From: Candidatus Avelusimicrobium fimicolum
Lineage (GTDB): Bacteria > Elusimicrobiota > Elusimicrobia > Elusimicrobiales > Elusimicrobiaceae
Length of the DNA: 28,276 nt
Reading direction: 5' to 3'
Assembly: GCA_900541355.1 (NCBI GenBank)
Contig: UQJU01000013.1
Location: 1 to 28,276, forward strand
Positions within the stretch are counted from its first letter, which is position 1; every line of letters starts with the position of its first letter. This document shows, piece after piece, positions 6,255 through 13,397 of this stretch. The notes below the pieces were generated by a model. That model was not told where the DNA came from and made no database searches. It saw nothing but the letters and a program-made list of their open reading frames with translations. The translations under genes and the position numbers were made by a program.

Positions 6255-6780
6255 TAATATATAGATAGATTATTTAGTTGTTTGAGAGGGGTGGAAACTT
6301 GTATAGCGGGGAGTTGGGTATAGTTTTATTAGTAAAGATGGCTTGTTTTTCCTATAAATTTCGCCCCACCTAAGCCATAAAAATAGTCTCTTAGGGGGAT
6401 GTCGGTACGATAATTCTATATAAGCAGAGGGTTTGAAAAGAAAGGAAAAAAACAGAGAGAAACCATCATAAACAAAAAACGCTTTATTTAAGGGAAATAG
6501 GCTATTTAAAAAGCAAAAAATAACGGAGGTACACGTCTAATAGAAAAGGGAAAAAGAATAAGCAAAAGAAACTGCGTGTATGAAAAGGATAAGTGAAATT
6601 GCTACAAGGCCGAAGTTGCCAAATAGAGCGCCTGGCGAATAGAAAAGGGGGTAAAATTTAATAAAAAAGGGCTTATAAAGACTTGCCCTTAGATCCTTGC
6701 AAAAGAGGGGAACAACTGCCATAAAATCTGACATATGCCACTTCCCCCCCTATTTTTCTCCCCCGCTGTTATAATATGCC
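6255..6780. other. Gene-less region right of the CTGGG array
   Basis: AT-rich, with a few G-rich runs such as GAGAGGGGTGG. A minus-strand frame encoding a hydrophobic 65-residue peptide (6537-6734) exists, but its composition is what T-rich DNA gives by chance. No RNA gene was recognised. Confidence 0.45.
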
Positions 6781-6809
6781 CAAAAAGGCGGGAGGTTTAT
6801 CCCCCGCCT
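6781..6809 (-). terminator. Terminator of the pilin gene
   Basis: On the minus strand, AGGCGGG and CCCGCCT (6803-6809 and 6786-6792) form a 7-bp stem with a 10-nt loop, followed by five T. Confidence 0.88.
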
Positions 6810-6845
6810 AATCTAGAACCAACCCGTCAATACTCTTTTTTCGCA

Positions 6846-7349
6846 TCATCTTGTATAGACATTACCTGTCATAGTATCGCCAGTATCTCTATCTGTAAAA
6901 CTAGTTGTTTTTGTAAATCCATATTTGGCACATTTTTTGGGATCCCAATCTAAACAAAATAGTCCTTTATTAGTAAATAAAAATTTAACATAATCGCCGT
7001 CTTGACAGTATGTATAAGCGACATCTGTTATACCAGAAGCAGTAGGAGATTTAATATGCTTAAAATGAAAATTGCCAAGAGTTCTGCAATCTCCACCCAA
7101 TTTTATGCCTTGTGGTGGCACAATTGATAAGTCATCCACATTAATTCCACCATATTCATTGACTGCTCCTTCCAAAACCGCCAATTGGCCAGCCTGATAG
7201 ATACTTTTTAATACAGGCTCTAATGTTGCTACACGGCTTTTGTTTACAGCTTTGGTATATTGCGGAAGCGCAACCGCGGATAAAATACCAATAATCAACA
7301 CCACAACTAATAATTCTATCAATGTAAAACCACTTTTATTACTTTTCAT
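6846..7349 (-). CDS. Type IV pilin / type II secretion pseudopilin-like protein
   Basis: 167-aa prepilin. After the short leader MKSNKSG comes the class III signal FTLIELLVVVLIIGILSAVA, with Glu at position 5 of the mature chain, then the alpha-helix continuing through LPQYTKAVNKSR. Prepilin peptidase should cut after G7 and methylate F8. The globular part (about 50-167) has four cysteines, enough for two disulfides, as in major and minor pilins. ATG 7349 has AAAAGGAT at good spacing. It is a solitary gene with its own terminator and no assembly genes nearby, as in genomes where many pilin paralogues are scattered and share one assembly machine. Its flanks are degenerate AT-rich DNA, so recent duplication or transfer is possible. 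Whether it is a pilus subunit or a secretion pseudopilin cannot be decided. Confidence 0.88.
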   Translation of the reverse strand: MKSNKSGFTLIELLVVVLIIGILSAVALPQYTKAVNKSRVATLEPVLKSIYQAGQLAVLEGAVNEYGGINVDDLSIVPPQGIKLGGDCRTLGNFHFKHIKSPTASGITDVAYTYCQDGDYVKFLFTNKGLFCLDWDPKKCAKYGFTKTTSFTDRDTGDTMTGNVYTR

Positions 7350-7691
7350 TTTTTATCCTTTTAAGGCCATTATATTTGAGCAAAACGGCTTTTTATACGC
7401 GTTTTTATACGCCATATACACCGGGATACAATCAACGCAGATTATCAAAATTTTAACAAAAAAAAAAAACGAAACAACCCCTTTAAAAAGAATGGCTAAA
7501 CAACAACGGAAAAAAAGCCAAAAAGTAGATTCTGAAAACCCTGCGGGGGCAGCAGTTGACCTCTTATTTGACCTTTCCTCTTGCCAGTGGCTAATTCAAT
7601 ATAACCTCATTTTTAATAACGACAGATTCCCGACTGTACCCCCTCGGAAATGACGACAATGGCAAACGATAGAGACCGCATAACAAACTAA
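7350..7691. other. Pilin upstream region and degenerate spacer
   Basis: Contains the pilin promoter region (TATAAT-like box on the minus strand about 7367-7372), two direct copies of TTTTTATACGC (7390-7400, 7402-7412), and a stretch from 7492 that translates to a short Lys/Gln-rich peptide without family. The segment 7624-7653 resembles a decayed dispersed palindrome (GATTCCCGA ... TCGGAAAT). Confidence 0.4.
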
Positions 7692-7862
7692 ATGCCAGAG
7701 AAACAGGAGAAATTCGCCCGGCTCTTGATCTATTTGAAAAGTGAAGAATTTTTGGAGAAGAAGCTGTTTCCAAACGAAAATCCGTTTATTCTAAGAGTGG
7801 GCGAAGGGAGTAATAGCATATTGCACCTGCGCGGAGCGCGAGAAAGGTATCCGGACAACTAA
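7692..7862 (+). CDS. Possible small protein of unknown function
   Basis: 56-codon ORF with a protein-like composition: charged N-terminal helix (MPEKQEKFARLLIYLKSEEF), then LEKKLFPNENPFILRVGEG and a basic end. It begins TAA-ATG right after a 13-codon frame, which could couple translation. No clear Shine-Dalgarno sequence or promoter is visible. It may be a small gene or a remnant of a larger one; I know no family for it. Confidence 0.27.
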   Translation: MPEKQEKFARLLIYLKSEEFLEKKLFPNENPFILRVGEGSNSILHLRGARERYPDN

Positions 7863-8063
7863 CTAAAACAAGGAATAAATGTGTTTTAGGAAGCAACAAT
7901 AGAGATATGCCTTGTATAACTGACGGAAATTTTGCCCGGGCCCCGTCCTCGCGCAGGGTTCGCCTTTCGGCCTAGGGTGGCCTTAAACTCACACAATGTT
8001 GTGCGGGTTTCAAATCCAGACGATACCCCAAACAGTTGGGATGTGCAAACTCTCCTAAAAACT
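7863..8063. other. Spacer with short hairpins, no gene
   Basis: Fairly GC-rich at 7938-8025, with a CACAA-TG-TTGTG hairpin and a GGGTTTCAAATCC piece reminiscent of a tRNA T-arm. No complete tRNA fold or ORF can be built from it. Confidence 0.4.
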
Positions 8064-8091
8064 AAAAAACCCCTGCTCGCGCAAGGGTTTT
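8064..8091 (-). terminator. Terminator downstream of tRNA-Ser
   Basis: On the minus strand, AAAACCC and GGGTTTT arms with an inner TGC/GCA pair and a TCGC-type loop. The T-run lies on the tRNA-distal side. Confidence 0.7.
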
Positions 8092-8100
8092 AAATTTCTA

Positions 8101-8191
8101 CGGAGAGGGAGGGATTCGAACCCTCGATACGGGAATTAACCCGTATAACGGTTTAGCAAACCGCCGCTTTCGGCCTCTCAGCCACCTCTCC
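8101..8191 (-). tRNA. tRNA-Ser (GCU)
   Basis: Complete class II tRNA. Acceptor arms GGAGAGG / CCTCTCC with discriminator G, an anticodon loop TTTGCTAAA giving anticodon GCU, a long variable arm (TACGGGTTAATTCCCGTA) as expected for serine, and T-loop GGTTCGAATCC. The 3' CCA is not encoded. Confidence 0.96.
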
Positions 8192-8205
8192 AAAATTTGT
8201 GCCGT

Positions 8206-8236
8206 CGGTAATATTACCGTCAACCTCTATATTATA
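8206..8236 (-). promoter_or_regulatory. tRNA-Ser promoter region with palindrome
   Basis: A minus-strand TATAAT (8231-8236) lies about 40 nt before the tRNA. Between them is the perfect 14-bp palindrome CGGTAATATTACCG (8206-8219). No good -35 was found. Confidence 0.45.
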
Positions 8237-8315
8237 ACAAAATTTTACAAACTTTTCTTAATTTATCCGCAGACATTATTTTTTTACCTATACCATTTAC
8301 ATCTGCAAGACAAAA

Positions 8316-9272
8316 TTAAAAACTCTTTTTTAAGCCTTCTGCCAATGGGGTAAACTTCTGCCCTGTCAGCGTGTGCCACTTTTTGCCCGAGCAAATCCAA
8401 TGTCCGGGGATAGTGGCTTCGGTTACTTTGTCATAATTTAAGGCAGGCTGCGCGCCCGTAATCCGGGCCGCCACTTCATACACCCACGCCGCCAGACGCA
8501 TCATCCATTTGGGGGCCGAGGGCATAAAAGGCTTGTGGCAATTCATCGCGCGGGCCATTTGCGTAATAAAATAATCCCACGAGTAAACCGCTTCTTCTGT
8601 AATAAAATAGGTTTCTTTATCTGTTTCCGGGCGGATAAACGCTTGCCAAAGGGCTTCCACCAAGTCGGAAACGTGCACAAAACTAAAATATCCGTTGCCC
8701 GAAGTATTTACCATAAGCCCGCGTTTGACCCACAATGCGATTTTGGACACACCGGAATCGTTTTTGCCATAGACAATAGGAGGGCGGATAATCGTCCATT
8801 TTACGCCCGGACGGAGCGTTTTAACGGCTCTTTCTCCCCCCAACTTGGTAATACCGTAATCAGATACGGGTTTCGGCGCCATATCCTCCGTGCGGGGGTG
8901 GTCCGTATCCGTGGCAAAGCCGCTGGCCGCCAAACTGGAAACGTGTACGAAGGTTTTGATTTCCGGCGTATTGTTTACGGCAGATACCACATTTTGCGTG
9001 GCAATTACATTGGCCTGCTCAAAATCCGCGCGGTTAAAGCCGAAAATGGCCGCCGCCAAATGGAACACTCCCACACAACCGGACAAGGCCTTTTCCAAAG
9101 ATTTCACATCATTATAATCGGCCTGCACCAGCGTTACTGCCGGGTTTGCCGGTTGTTGTTTAGGGGTCCGGCGGGTAACAATACGGACATTGTACCCCTC
9201 TTGCAGGAGTTTATCCGTCAACGCCCGGCCAATAAAACCGTTTCCGCCCGTAATTAAAATGGTATTCTTCAT
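8316..9272 (-). CDS. NAD(P)-dependent epimerase/dehydratase (extended SDR family)
   Basis: 318-aa Rossmann-fold enzyme acting on a nucleotide-sugar or related substrate. The N-terminus has the dinucleotide-binding GGNGFIG (about 9-15), an acidic ADYND segment, HLAAA, VHVSSLAA with the catalytic Ser region, YGITK with the catalytic Tyr and Lys (about 148-152), and RPPIVYG. The C-terminal part (about 190-318) is the variable substrate domain. It is the last gene of the ftsK-headed cluster, three nucleotides after the three-TM gene, with AGGTGG before ATG 9272. The substrate cannot be read from sequence; roles in surface polysaccharide or sterol-like modification are known for relatives. No convincing hairpin follows, so transcription may run into tRNA-Ser. 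Confidence 0.87.
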   Translation of the reverse strand: MKNTILITGGNGFIGRALTDKLLQEGYNVRIVTRRTPKQQPANPAVTLVQADYNDVKSLEKALSGCVGVFHLAAAIFGFNRADFEQANVIATQNVVSAVNNTPEIKTFVHVSSLAASGFATDTDHPRTEDMAPKPVSDYGITKLGGERAVKTLRPGVKWTIIRPPIVYGKNDSGVSKIALWVKRGLMVNTSGNGYFSFVHVSDLVEALWQAFIRPETDKETYFITEEAVYSWDYFITQMARAMNCHKPFMPSAPKWMMRLAAWVYEVAARITGAQPALNYDKVTEATIPGHWICSGKKWHTLTGQKFTPLAEGLKKSF

Positions 9273-9275
9273 ACG

Positions 9276-9764
9276 TTAGTCCACCTGAATATCCAGTTTT
9301 TCTACTAATTCATCCGTTTTTTGGGAAACCTTCTTTTTAATTTCCTTTTTAATGGCCTTTTCGTCTATATCCTGGTTGGTAAAATTTTCCTTTCTCTTGG
9401 CATTGCGGCGGACAAAATCAAAATTAAAGGTAAAGCGTTTTAAGCCACGGTCAATATCGGCCTTGGTAGGAAATTCGCCATATTTAATTTTATTAACCGG
9501 TGTAACTTTATCTTCCTGCGGGAAATACCACAACAAGGAATACATAATCGCACAGGTAAGCACAAAGAAAATCAGTTTATTTAAACTTTCCCACTTGTAC
9601 AGGCCAAAGAGGTTGGACACAACAGACAAAATGAGAATTACCCCCGTCCACATAGCTATTATCATCCCGATAAACGTCCAGCCCGAAGCACCGAAATCGG
9701 GATATAAAATCATTACCGCAAAACAACAAATAATAAGCACCGCAAAACGCTGCCATCCGTTCAT
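9276..9764 (-). CDS. Three-TM membrane protein of unknown function
   Basis: 162-aa protein I do not recognise. Three hydrophobic helices lie at about residues 5-22, 28-52 and 63-80. A charged, probably helical tail (90-162) is rich in Lys and Glu, with repeated KKEIKKK patterns likely to form a coiled coil. Met at 9764 is chosen because AGGAG lies just upstream, inside the end of the tonB frame, whose stop is one nucleotide away. An earlier in-frame start at 9791 would overlap tonB and weaken the signal. Its position directly after exbB-exbD-tonB suggests an envelope role, perhaps linked to that energy-transducing complex, but this is only inference from context. Confidence 0.75.
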   Translation of the reverse strand: MNGWQRFAVLIICCFAVMILYPDFGASGWTFIGMIIAMWTGVILILSVVSNLFGLYKWESLNKLIFFVLTCAIMYSLLWYFPQEDKVTPVNKIKYGEFPTKADIDRGLKRFTFNFDFVRRNAKRKENFTNQDIDEKAIKKEIKKKVSQKTDELVEKLDIQVD

Positions 9765-9765
9765 A

Positions 9766-10479
9766 TTATTTCTCCTGTTTGAACTCCACACTTACGGTGA
9801 GTTCGTCTTTTTCGTAATACATCGGCAGCGGCGCAAAGGGGCCTGCATTAATTACGGCGGAAGATGCAGCAAAGTCAAAAGTGTCATCGCCGGATTTGCG
9901 TTCTACCTGTAAATTTTTAATCTTGCCGTCGCGCGCAATAGCAAAAGATACTAATGCCGATAACGTATTGCCTGCGGGGCGGCGTTTTTCCCACTCAATC
10001 CAAAGGGAATTTCTTACCTGGGTAATGTACCAAGGATAAGGGAAATTGGCAAAATCGGTTTGAATATTACCGCCGGCAAATTGGCCTTCTTTGGCGGCTT
10101 CGGCAGATTCTGCCGATTGCCCCCCCGCTTGGGATTCGTCCAATACGCTGGGCGCGGCTAGCGGTGCGGAAGGCTTCGCCTTTTTTGCAGATTGCTTTTT
10201 AGCGGTAATTTCGCTCTTGGAGGCATACGCCTTTTTAGCCGTTTTGGCAGGTTCTGCTTTGGGTTGGGCTTCTTTGGCTACTGCCGGGGCTTGCACGGCG
10301 GCTTTGGGGGCCTTTGGCGCGGAGGCTTCCTGCCCCGTGGTGGCCACCACCTTACCGCTTCCGATAAAATCAATCGTATAAGTAGCGGACGCCTTCTTAG
10401 CCGAAGGAGCCAATAGCAAAAGTAAGAATAAAGCGGCCAGAACGTGCAGTCCGCCGGAAATAGCAAAATAACGGTTCAT
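9766..10479 (-). CDS. TonB/TolA-family energy transducer
   Basis: 237-aa inner-membrane protein spanning the periplasm. One N-terminal TM helix (about 7-26) is followed by a long Ala/Lys/Pro-rich extended linker (about 45-125) and a C-terminal TonB-like domain (about 145-237). That domain includes PWYITQVRNSLWIEWEKRRP, ALVSFAIARDGKIKNLQVERKSG and the small Ala/Ser helix before PFAPLP. It should transmit the proton-motive force harvested by ExbB-ExbD to outer-membrane partners. Its ATG shares one base with the exbD stop (TGATG), so translation is coupled. Whether it works as TonB (receptor energising) or TolA (envelope constriction) is open: the linker is TolA-like in Ala/Lys content but shorter, and no TolB or Pal gene is beside it. 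Confidence 0.85.
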   Translation of the reverse strand: MNRYFAISGGLHVLAALFLLLLLAPSAKKASATYTIDFIGSGKVVATTGQEASAPKAPKAAVQAPAVAKEAQPKAEPAKTAKKAYASKSEITAKKQSAKKAKPSAPLAAPSVLDESQAGGQSAESAEAAKEGQFAGGNIQTDFANFPYPWYITQVRNSLWIEWEKRRPAGNTLSALVSFAIARDGKIKNLQVERKSGDDTFDFAASSAVINAGPFAPLPMYYEKDELTVSVEFKQEK

Positions 10480-10883
10480 CAGTTTTTAGAAAGCACCCCG
10501 ATTCCCAACTTGGCCGCACCTAATTTTTTTGCAACGTCAAAAACGTCCACTACTTGCTGTATCGGTACGTCTTTATCTGCCTGGACGAGAATCGTCTTTT
10601 TATTTGCTTTACCCAAGCGCAAAATCAACTCGCGCTCTAAATTTTTAAGGGTCAGTTTTTTATTCATTACGGTAATGGTGCCGTCGCGCGTAACTTCTAT
10701 ACGGATGACGTCGTCCTCCGCCTGGGTGTTAATGGCCTTGGATTTAGGCAAATCCACCGTCATTTGCATTTGCACCAGCATCGGACTCATTACCATAAAA
10801 ATAATCAGCAAAATCAAGGTGATGTCAATAAACGGCACCATATTGATTTCCGCCATTACGGTTCTGTTTTTGTGTGTGCGCAT
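10479..10883 (-). CDS. ExbD/TolR-family proton-channel subunit
   Basis: 134-aa protein with the ExbD/TolR layout: a short cytoplasmic head, then AEINMVPFIDITLILLIIFMVM, in which the Asp of the TM helix (about residue 20) is the essential proton carrier. A periplasmic domain (about 45-134) includes LRLGKANKKTILVQADKDVPIQQVVDVFDVAKKLG. It sits three nucleotides after exbB and overlaps tonB by one base. It forms the proton channel with ExbB in the inner membrane. ExbD versus TolR cannot be separated by sequence reading alone. Confidence 0.92.
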   Translation of the reverse strand: MRTHKNRTVMAEINMVPFIDITLILLIIFMVMSPMLVQMQMTVDLPKSKAINTQAEDDVIRIEVTRDGTITVMNKKLTLKNLERELILRLGKANKKTILVQADKDVPIQQVVDVFDVAKKLGAAKLGIGVLSKN

Positions 10884-10886
10884 AGG

Positions 10887-11537
10887 TTAAAATTCTTCCA
10901 CGTCGCCGCGGCGGTAAATAATTTCGTCGGCGATATTTTCAAGTTCCTTGGCAAAGTAATTGGTTTTGGATAAATAATAGTTATACGCAATTACCGCAGG
11001 AACAGCCACAAAAAGCCCGGCGGCGGTGTTGACCAACGCTTCGGCGATACCGGCGGCCACGACGGAGGCTCCGGCACTGGTGGCAGTATTGGCGGCTAAA
11101 TCTTTAAATGCGTGCATAACGCCAATAACCGTACCGAACAATCCGATAAAGGGCGTAATACTGCCCAAAGTGCCCAAAATAGTCAGGCGGCGCTGTAATT
11201 TGGTAACTTCCCAATCAATCACGCTGTCCGCGATTTTTTCCAATTCGGCTTGCGGGCGGTTGCGCTCCTGCACCAGACGCAAAATAAGCGCGGCCGCAGG
11301 TGTATTTTTAACAACCTCTTTGCGGCAGGCATCTTCCACCTTTTGGTAATTTTCCGAGCGGAGCGGGTGGCGGCAATACGCCATTAACTTGCGGGAAAGG
11401 GAAATCGTAGAGCGCAACTTAAAAAAGCGTTCCAAAATAATTGAAATAGAATAAACAGACAGCAAGAGCAGTAGAATTAAAATCGGGCCGCCCGCTGCCA
11501 AAAGTTCGCGTAAGTTTGTCATATTGGAAAAATCCAT
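10887..11537 (-). CDS. ExbB/TolQ/MotA-family proton-channel subunit
   Basis: 216-aa inner-membrane protein. It has three helices: about 15-35 (ILILLLLLSVYSISIILE), 122-145 (LGTLGSITPFIGLFGTVIGVM) and 165-190 (AGIAEALVNTAAGLFVAVPAVIAYN). The small-residue-rich second and third helices are the MotA/TolQ/ExbB signature and pack around the ExbD helix. AGGAG lies before ATG 11537. The gene begins 14 nt after pgpA, the largest gap in the cluster. Confidence 0.93.
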   Translation of the reverse strand: MDFSNMTNLRELLAAGGPILILLLLLSVYSISIILERFFKLRSTISLSRKLMAYCRHPLRSENYQKVEDACRKEVVKNTPAAALILRLVQERNRPQAELEKIADSVIDWEVTKLQRRLTILGTLGSITPFIGLFGTVIGVMHAFKDLAANTATSAGASVVAAGIAEALVNTAAGLFVAVPAVIAYNYYLSKTNYFAKELENIADEIIYRRGDVEEF

Positions 11538-11551
11538 TTTTTATCTCCTTA

Positions 11552-12034
11552 TTACCTGTTCACTACGAATATAATAAAAATCTGCACGAGTATATTGGAC
11601 ATTAGCCCGGCGGCCACATCATCAAACACCACACCGAAGGCATTTTCCATTTTATCAAAGGTCTTAACAAGCCACGGTTTTAGTGTGTCAAACGTCCGGA
11701 ACAATATAAAAGCCGCCAACAAATACGGCCAGGTCCGCGGTAAAAACGCCATAGCCGTAATATATCCGGCCATTTCGTCTATTACAATTTTAGGATTATC
11801 GTGGCCTGTGAATCCTTTAAATTGTACTTTTTTACAGACCCATACGGCAACTGCCCAAAAAGCAAGCATACACACCATATAGAGCATAGAATCCTGCGGA
11901 AAGCACAGCACCAAAGGAATTCCCCATAAAGTACCTAAAAAGCCCGCCCCTGTATTTTTTTTGTATTTAAACACCAGTGGCGGCAGATAACTGACAAACA
12001 GCCCCGTGGCTAAGGCGCGCCAGATTATTTGCAT
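11552..12034 (-). CDS. pgpA: Phosphatidylglycerophosphatase A
   Basis: 160-aa integral membrane phosphatase that removes the terminal phosphate from phosphatidylglycerol phosphate. Visible family features are GAGFLGTLWGIPL near the N-terminus, NPKIVIDEMAGYITAMAF with the acidic residues of the active site, the FRTFDTLKP segment, and DDVAAGLMSNI near the end. Met at 12034 is preferred because GGAG lies nine bases upstream; an in-frame GTG at 12049 would extend further into pgsA. The gene overlaps the end of pgsA by ten bases, so the enzymes for two successive steps of phosphatidylglycerol synthesis are translated together. Several polar residues within hydrophobic segments fit the PgpA fold. 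Confidence 0.9.
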   Translation of the reverse strand: MQIIWRALATGLFVSYLPPLVFKYKKNTGAGFLGTLWGIPLVLCFPQDSMLYMVCMLAFWAVAVWVCKKVQFKGFTGHDNPKIVIDEMAGYITAMAFLPRTWPYLLAAFILFRTFDTLKPWLVKTFDKMENAFGVVFDDVAAGLMSNILVQIFIIFVVNR

Positions 12035-12645
12035 ACGGGCAGACTCCACGATTTTTTAAGCAAATCCCAGTTGTTTTTTAAATATGAAACTGCACTAATC
12101 CAAGTAATTACTGCCGCGATGGCCGTAATGGCATAGGGGACCTTTTGGAGTGTTAAAAAAGTTATTTGAAAGAACTCCTGTGCCGAACCGGACACTAAAT
12201 GGGACAAATGATAAACATCCAACACAAAGAAAATAGTCCCGATAGCAGTCATTTGAATAACGGTTTTAAACTTTCCCCAGCGTTCTGCGGCCATTACCTT
12301 GCCTTCCAAGGCGGCAATCACACGCAAGGTGGAAATCATCAATTCGCGTAACAAAATAAAGAATACCGCCCAAATCGGCACGTCCAATTCCTTAATGCCC
12401 ACAAAGGCAAAGAACGCTGCCGCAACCAAAATTTTATCTACAAACGGATCCACAATCGCGCCAAATGGAGTGATTGTGTTGGTTTGGCGGGCTATTTTTC
12501 CGTCCACCCAGTCCGTACTGGCTGCCAAAATAAAAATAAGCGTGGCTGTAATACGGGCCCACCCGTACGGAAGTAAAATAAACAGAAACATTACAATAGA
12601 CAGCGCGGCACGCATAAGCGTAATTTTATTGGCTAACGTCATCAT
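12025..12645 (-). CDS. pgsA: CDP-diacylglycerol-glycerol-3-phosphate 3-phosphatidyltransferase
   Basis: 206-aa membrane enzyme making phosphatidylglycerol phosphate from CDP-diacylglycerol and glycerol-3-phosphate. The CDP-alcohol phosphotransferase motif DWVDGKIARQTNTITPFGAIVDPFVD (about 45-70) is complete, with all four metal-binding Asp residues. The N-terminus NKITLMRAALS is the usual PgsA beginning, and several hydrophobic helices follow. ATG 12645 overlaps the stop of the LolA-like gene by four bases; GGAGG lies nine bases upstream. A second ATG follows immediately and could be used instead. The length is typical. Confidence 0.94.
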   Translation of the reverse strand: MMTLANKITLMRAALSIVMFLFILLPYGWARITATLIFILAASTDWVDGKIARQTNTITPFGAIVDPFVDKILVAAAFFAFVGIKELDVPIWAVFFILLRELMISTLRVIAALEGKVMAAERWGKFKTVIQMTAIGTIFFVLDVYHLSHLVSGSAQEFFQITFLTLQKVPYAITAIAAVITWISAVSYLKNNWDLLKKSWSLPVCK

Positions 12646-13397
12646 TTTTTAAATCCTCCAAACACCGCCGCGGGTAGCGGTTGGTTTTTTTGAATTTGTT
12701 TCAGGACGGCTTTTGTCGTCATTAAGTCAGATGTTATAGCAAGCACCTGCGGGAAATAATCCGGAGCCGTTAAAGTCAGCAGAAGTTGATATTCTTCCCC
12801 CTCTTTGGGTGTTAAAAGCAAAACGGCTTCTTTGTCGGTCTGGCTTTTTACGGTGGCATTATGGCGTTCCACCAAAGCGGTATAATTGCCAAAATCAAAG
12901 AGCGCTTGATTGGGTTGGCCTTGCTGCCAATCGGCCCAGGAAAGCGTAGTAACCATATTACCCGCTTCGTCCAAAATAACGATATCTTTTTTATCCGTAA
13001 TGGCAGTCTGTTCCAAATCGCCCTCCGGGCTCGTTGTATCCAAGCGAAGGCGGTTTTGGGCACGGTCATAAAACAGTTTGCCCATAGAACGGCTCACCTC
13101 TACCCCATCGTAAGAAGTGTTTTGGGCAAAGGCAGTTTCCAAGGTGGCTAATTTTTTATCCCATTGTTTTAAACGAGCGGTTAATTCGGCTGCATTTAAC
13201 GTAGTTTTGGGGGCCGGAGCGGTTTTTTTAACAGGTGCTTTGGTTTTTTGTACGGTTTTAGGCGCCGGAGTAACCACTTGCGGGGCCGCCGGTTCTGGGG
13301 CGGGTGCAACAGGTTCTTCGGGCGCGGAACCGCCGCAAGCCGCTAAAATCAATGCCGAAATAAACGAAAAAAATACTTTATTTATAGACTGTTTCAT
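12642..13397 (-). CDS. LolA-like protein with a lipoprotein signal
   Basis: 251-aa envelope protein. Residues 1-21 form a lipoprotein signal ending in LILAAC-GG, so Cys21 should be lipidated. Residues about 22-70 form a Pro/Ala/Lys/Thr linker. From about 75 the sequence fits LolA/LolB-fold carriers: LKQWDKKLATLETAFAQNTS, GKLFYDRAQNRLRLDTTSPEG, IVILDEAGNMVTTLS, and the final PLPAAVFGGF. LolA shuttles lipoproteins between membranes and is normally soluble, so lipid anchoring plus a long tether is unusual and brings it nearer to LolB in topology. Met 13397 has AGGAAG six bases upstream, inside the end of ftsK, which it overlaps by 20 bases. A start at 13424 would put basic residues before the signal. 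Confidence 0.75.
   Translation of the reverse strand: MKQSINKVFFSFISALILAACGGSAPEEPVAPAPEPAAPQVVTPAPKTVQKTKAPVKKTAPAPKTTLNAAELTARLKQWDKKLATLETAFAQNTSYDGVEVSRSMGKLFYDRAQNRLRLDTTSPEGDLEQTAITDKKDIVILDEAGNMVTTLSWADWQQGQPNQALFDFGNYTALVERHNATVKSQTDKEAVLLLTPKEGEEYQLLLTLTAPDYFPQVLAITSDLMTTKAVLKQIQKNQPLPAAVFGGFKK

Noticed and set aside
6537..6734. Minus-strand 65-codon ORF encoding a hydrophobic peptide
   Set aside because: Phe/Leu/Ile-rich content is what the T-rich minus strand yields by chance. The ribosome site and promoter are weak, and it lies beyond the pilin terminator.
7240..7653. Plus-strand 137-codon ORF overlapping the pilin gene
   Set aside because: Its first third is antisense to the pilin and the remainder is low-complexity Lys/Thr sequence without a family or start signals.
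7938..8025. tRNA-like fragments (T-arm-like GGGTTTCAAATCC)
   Set aside because: No acceptor stem or anticodon arm can be paired around it.
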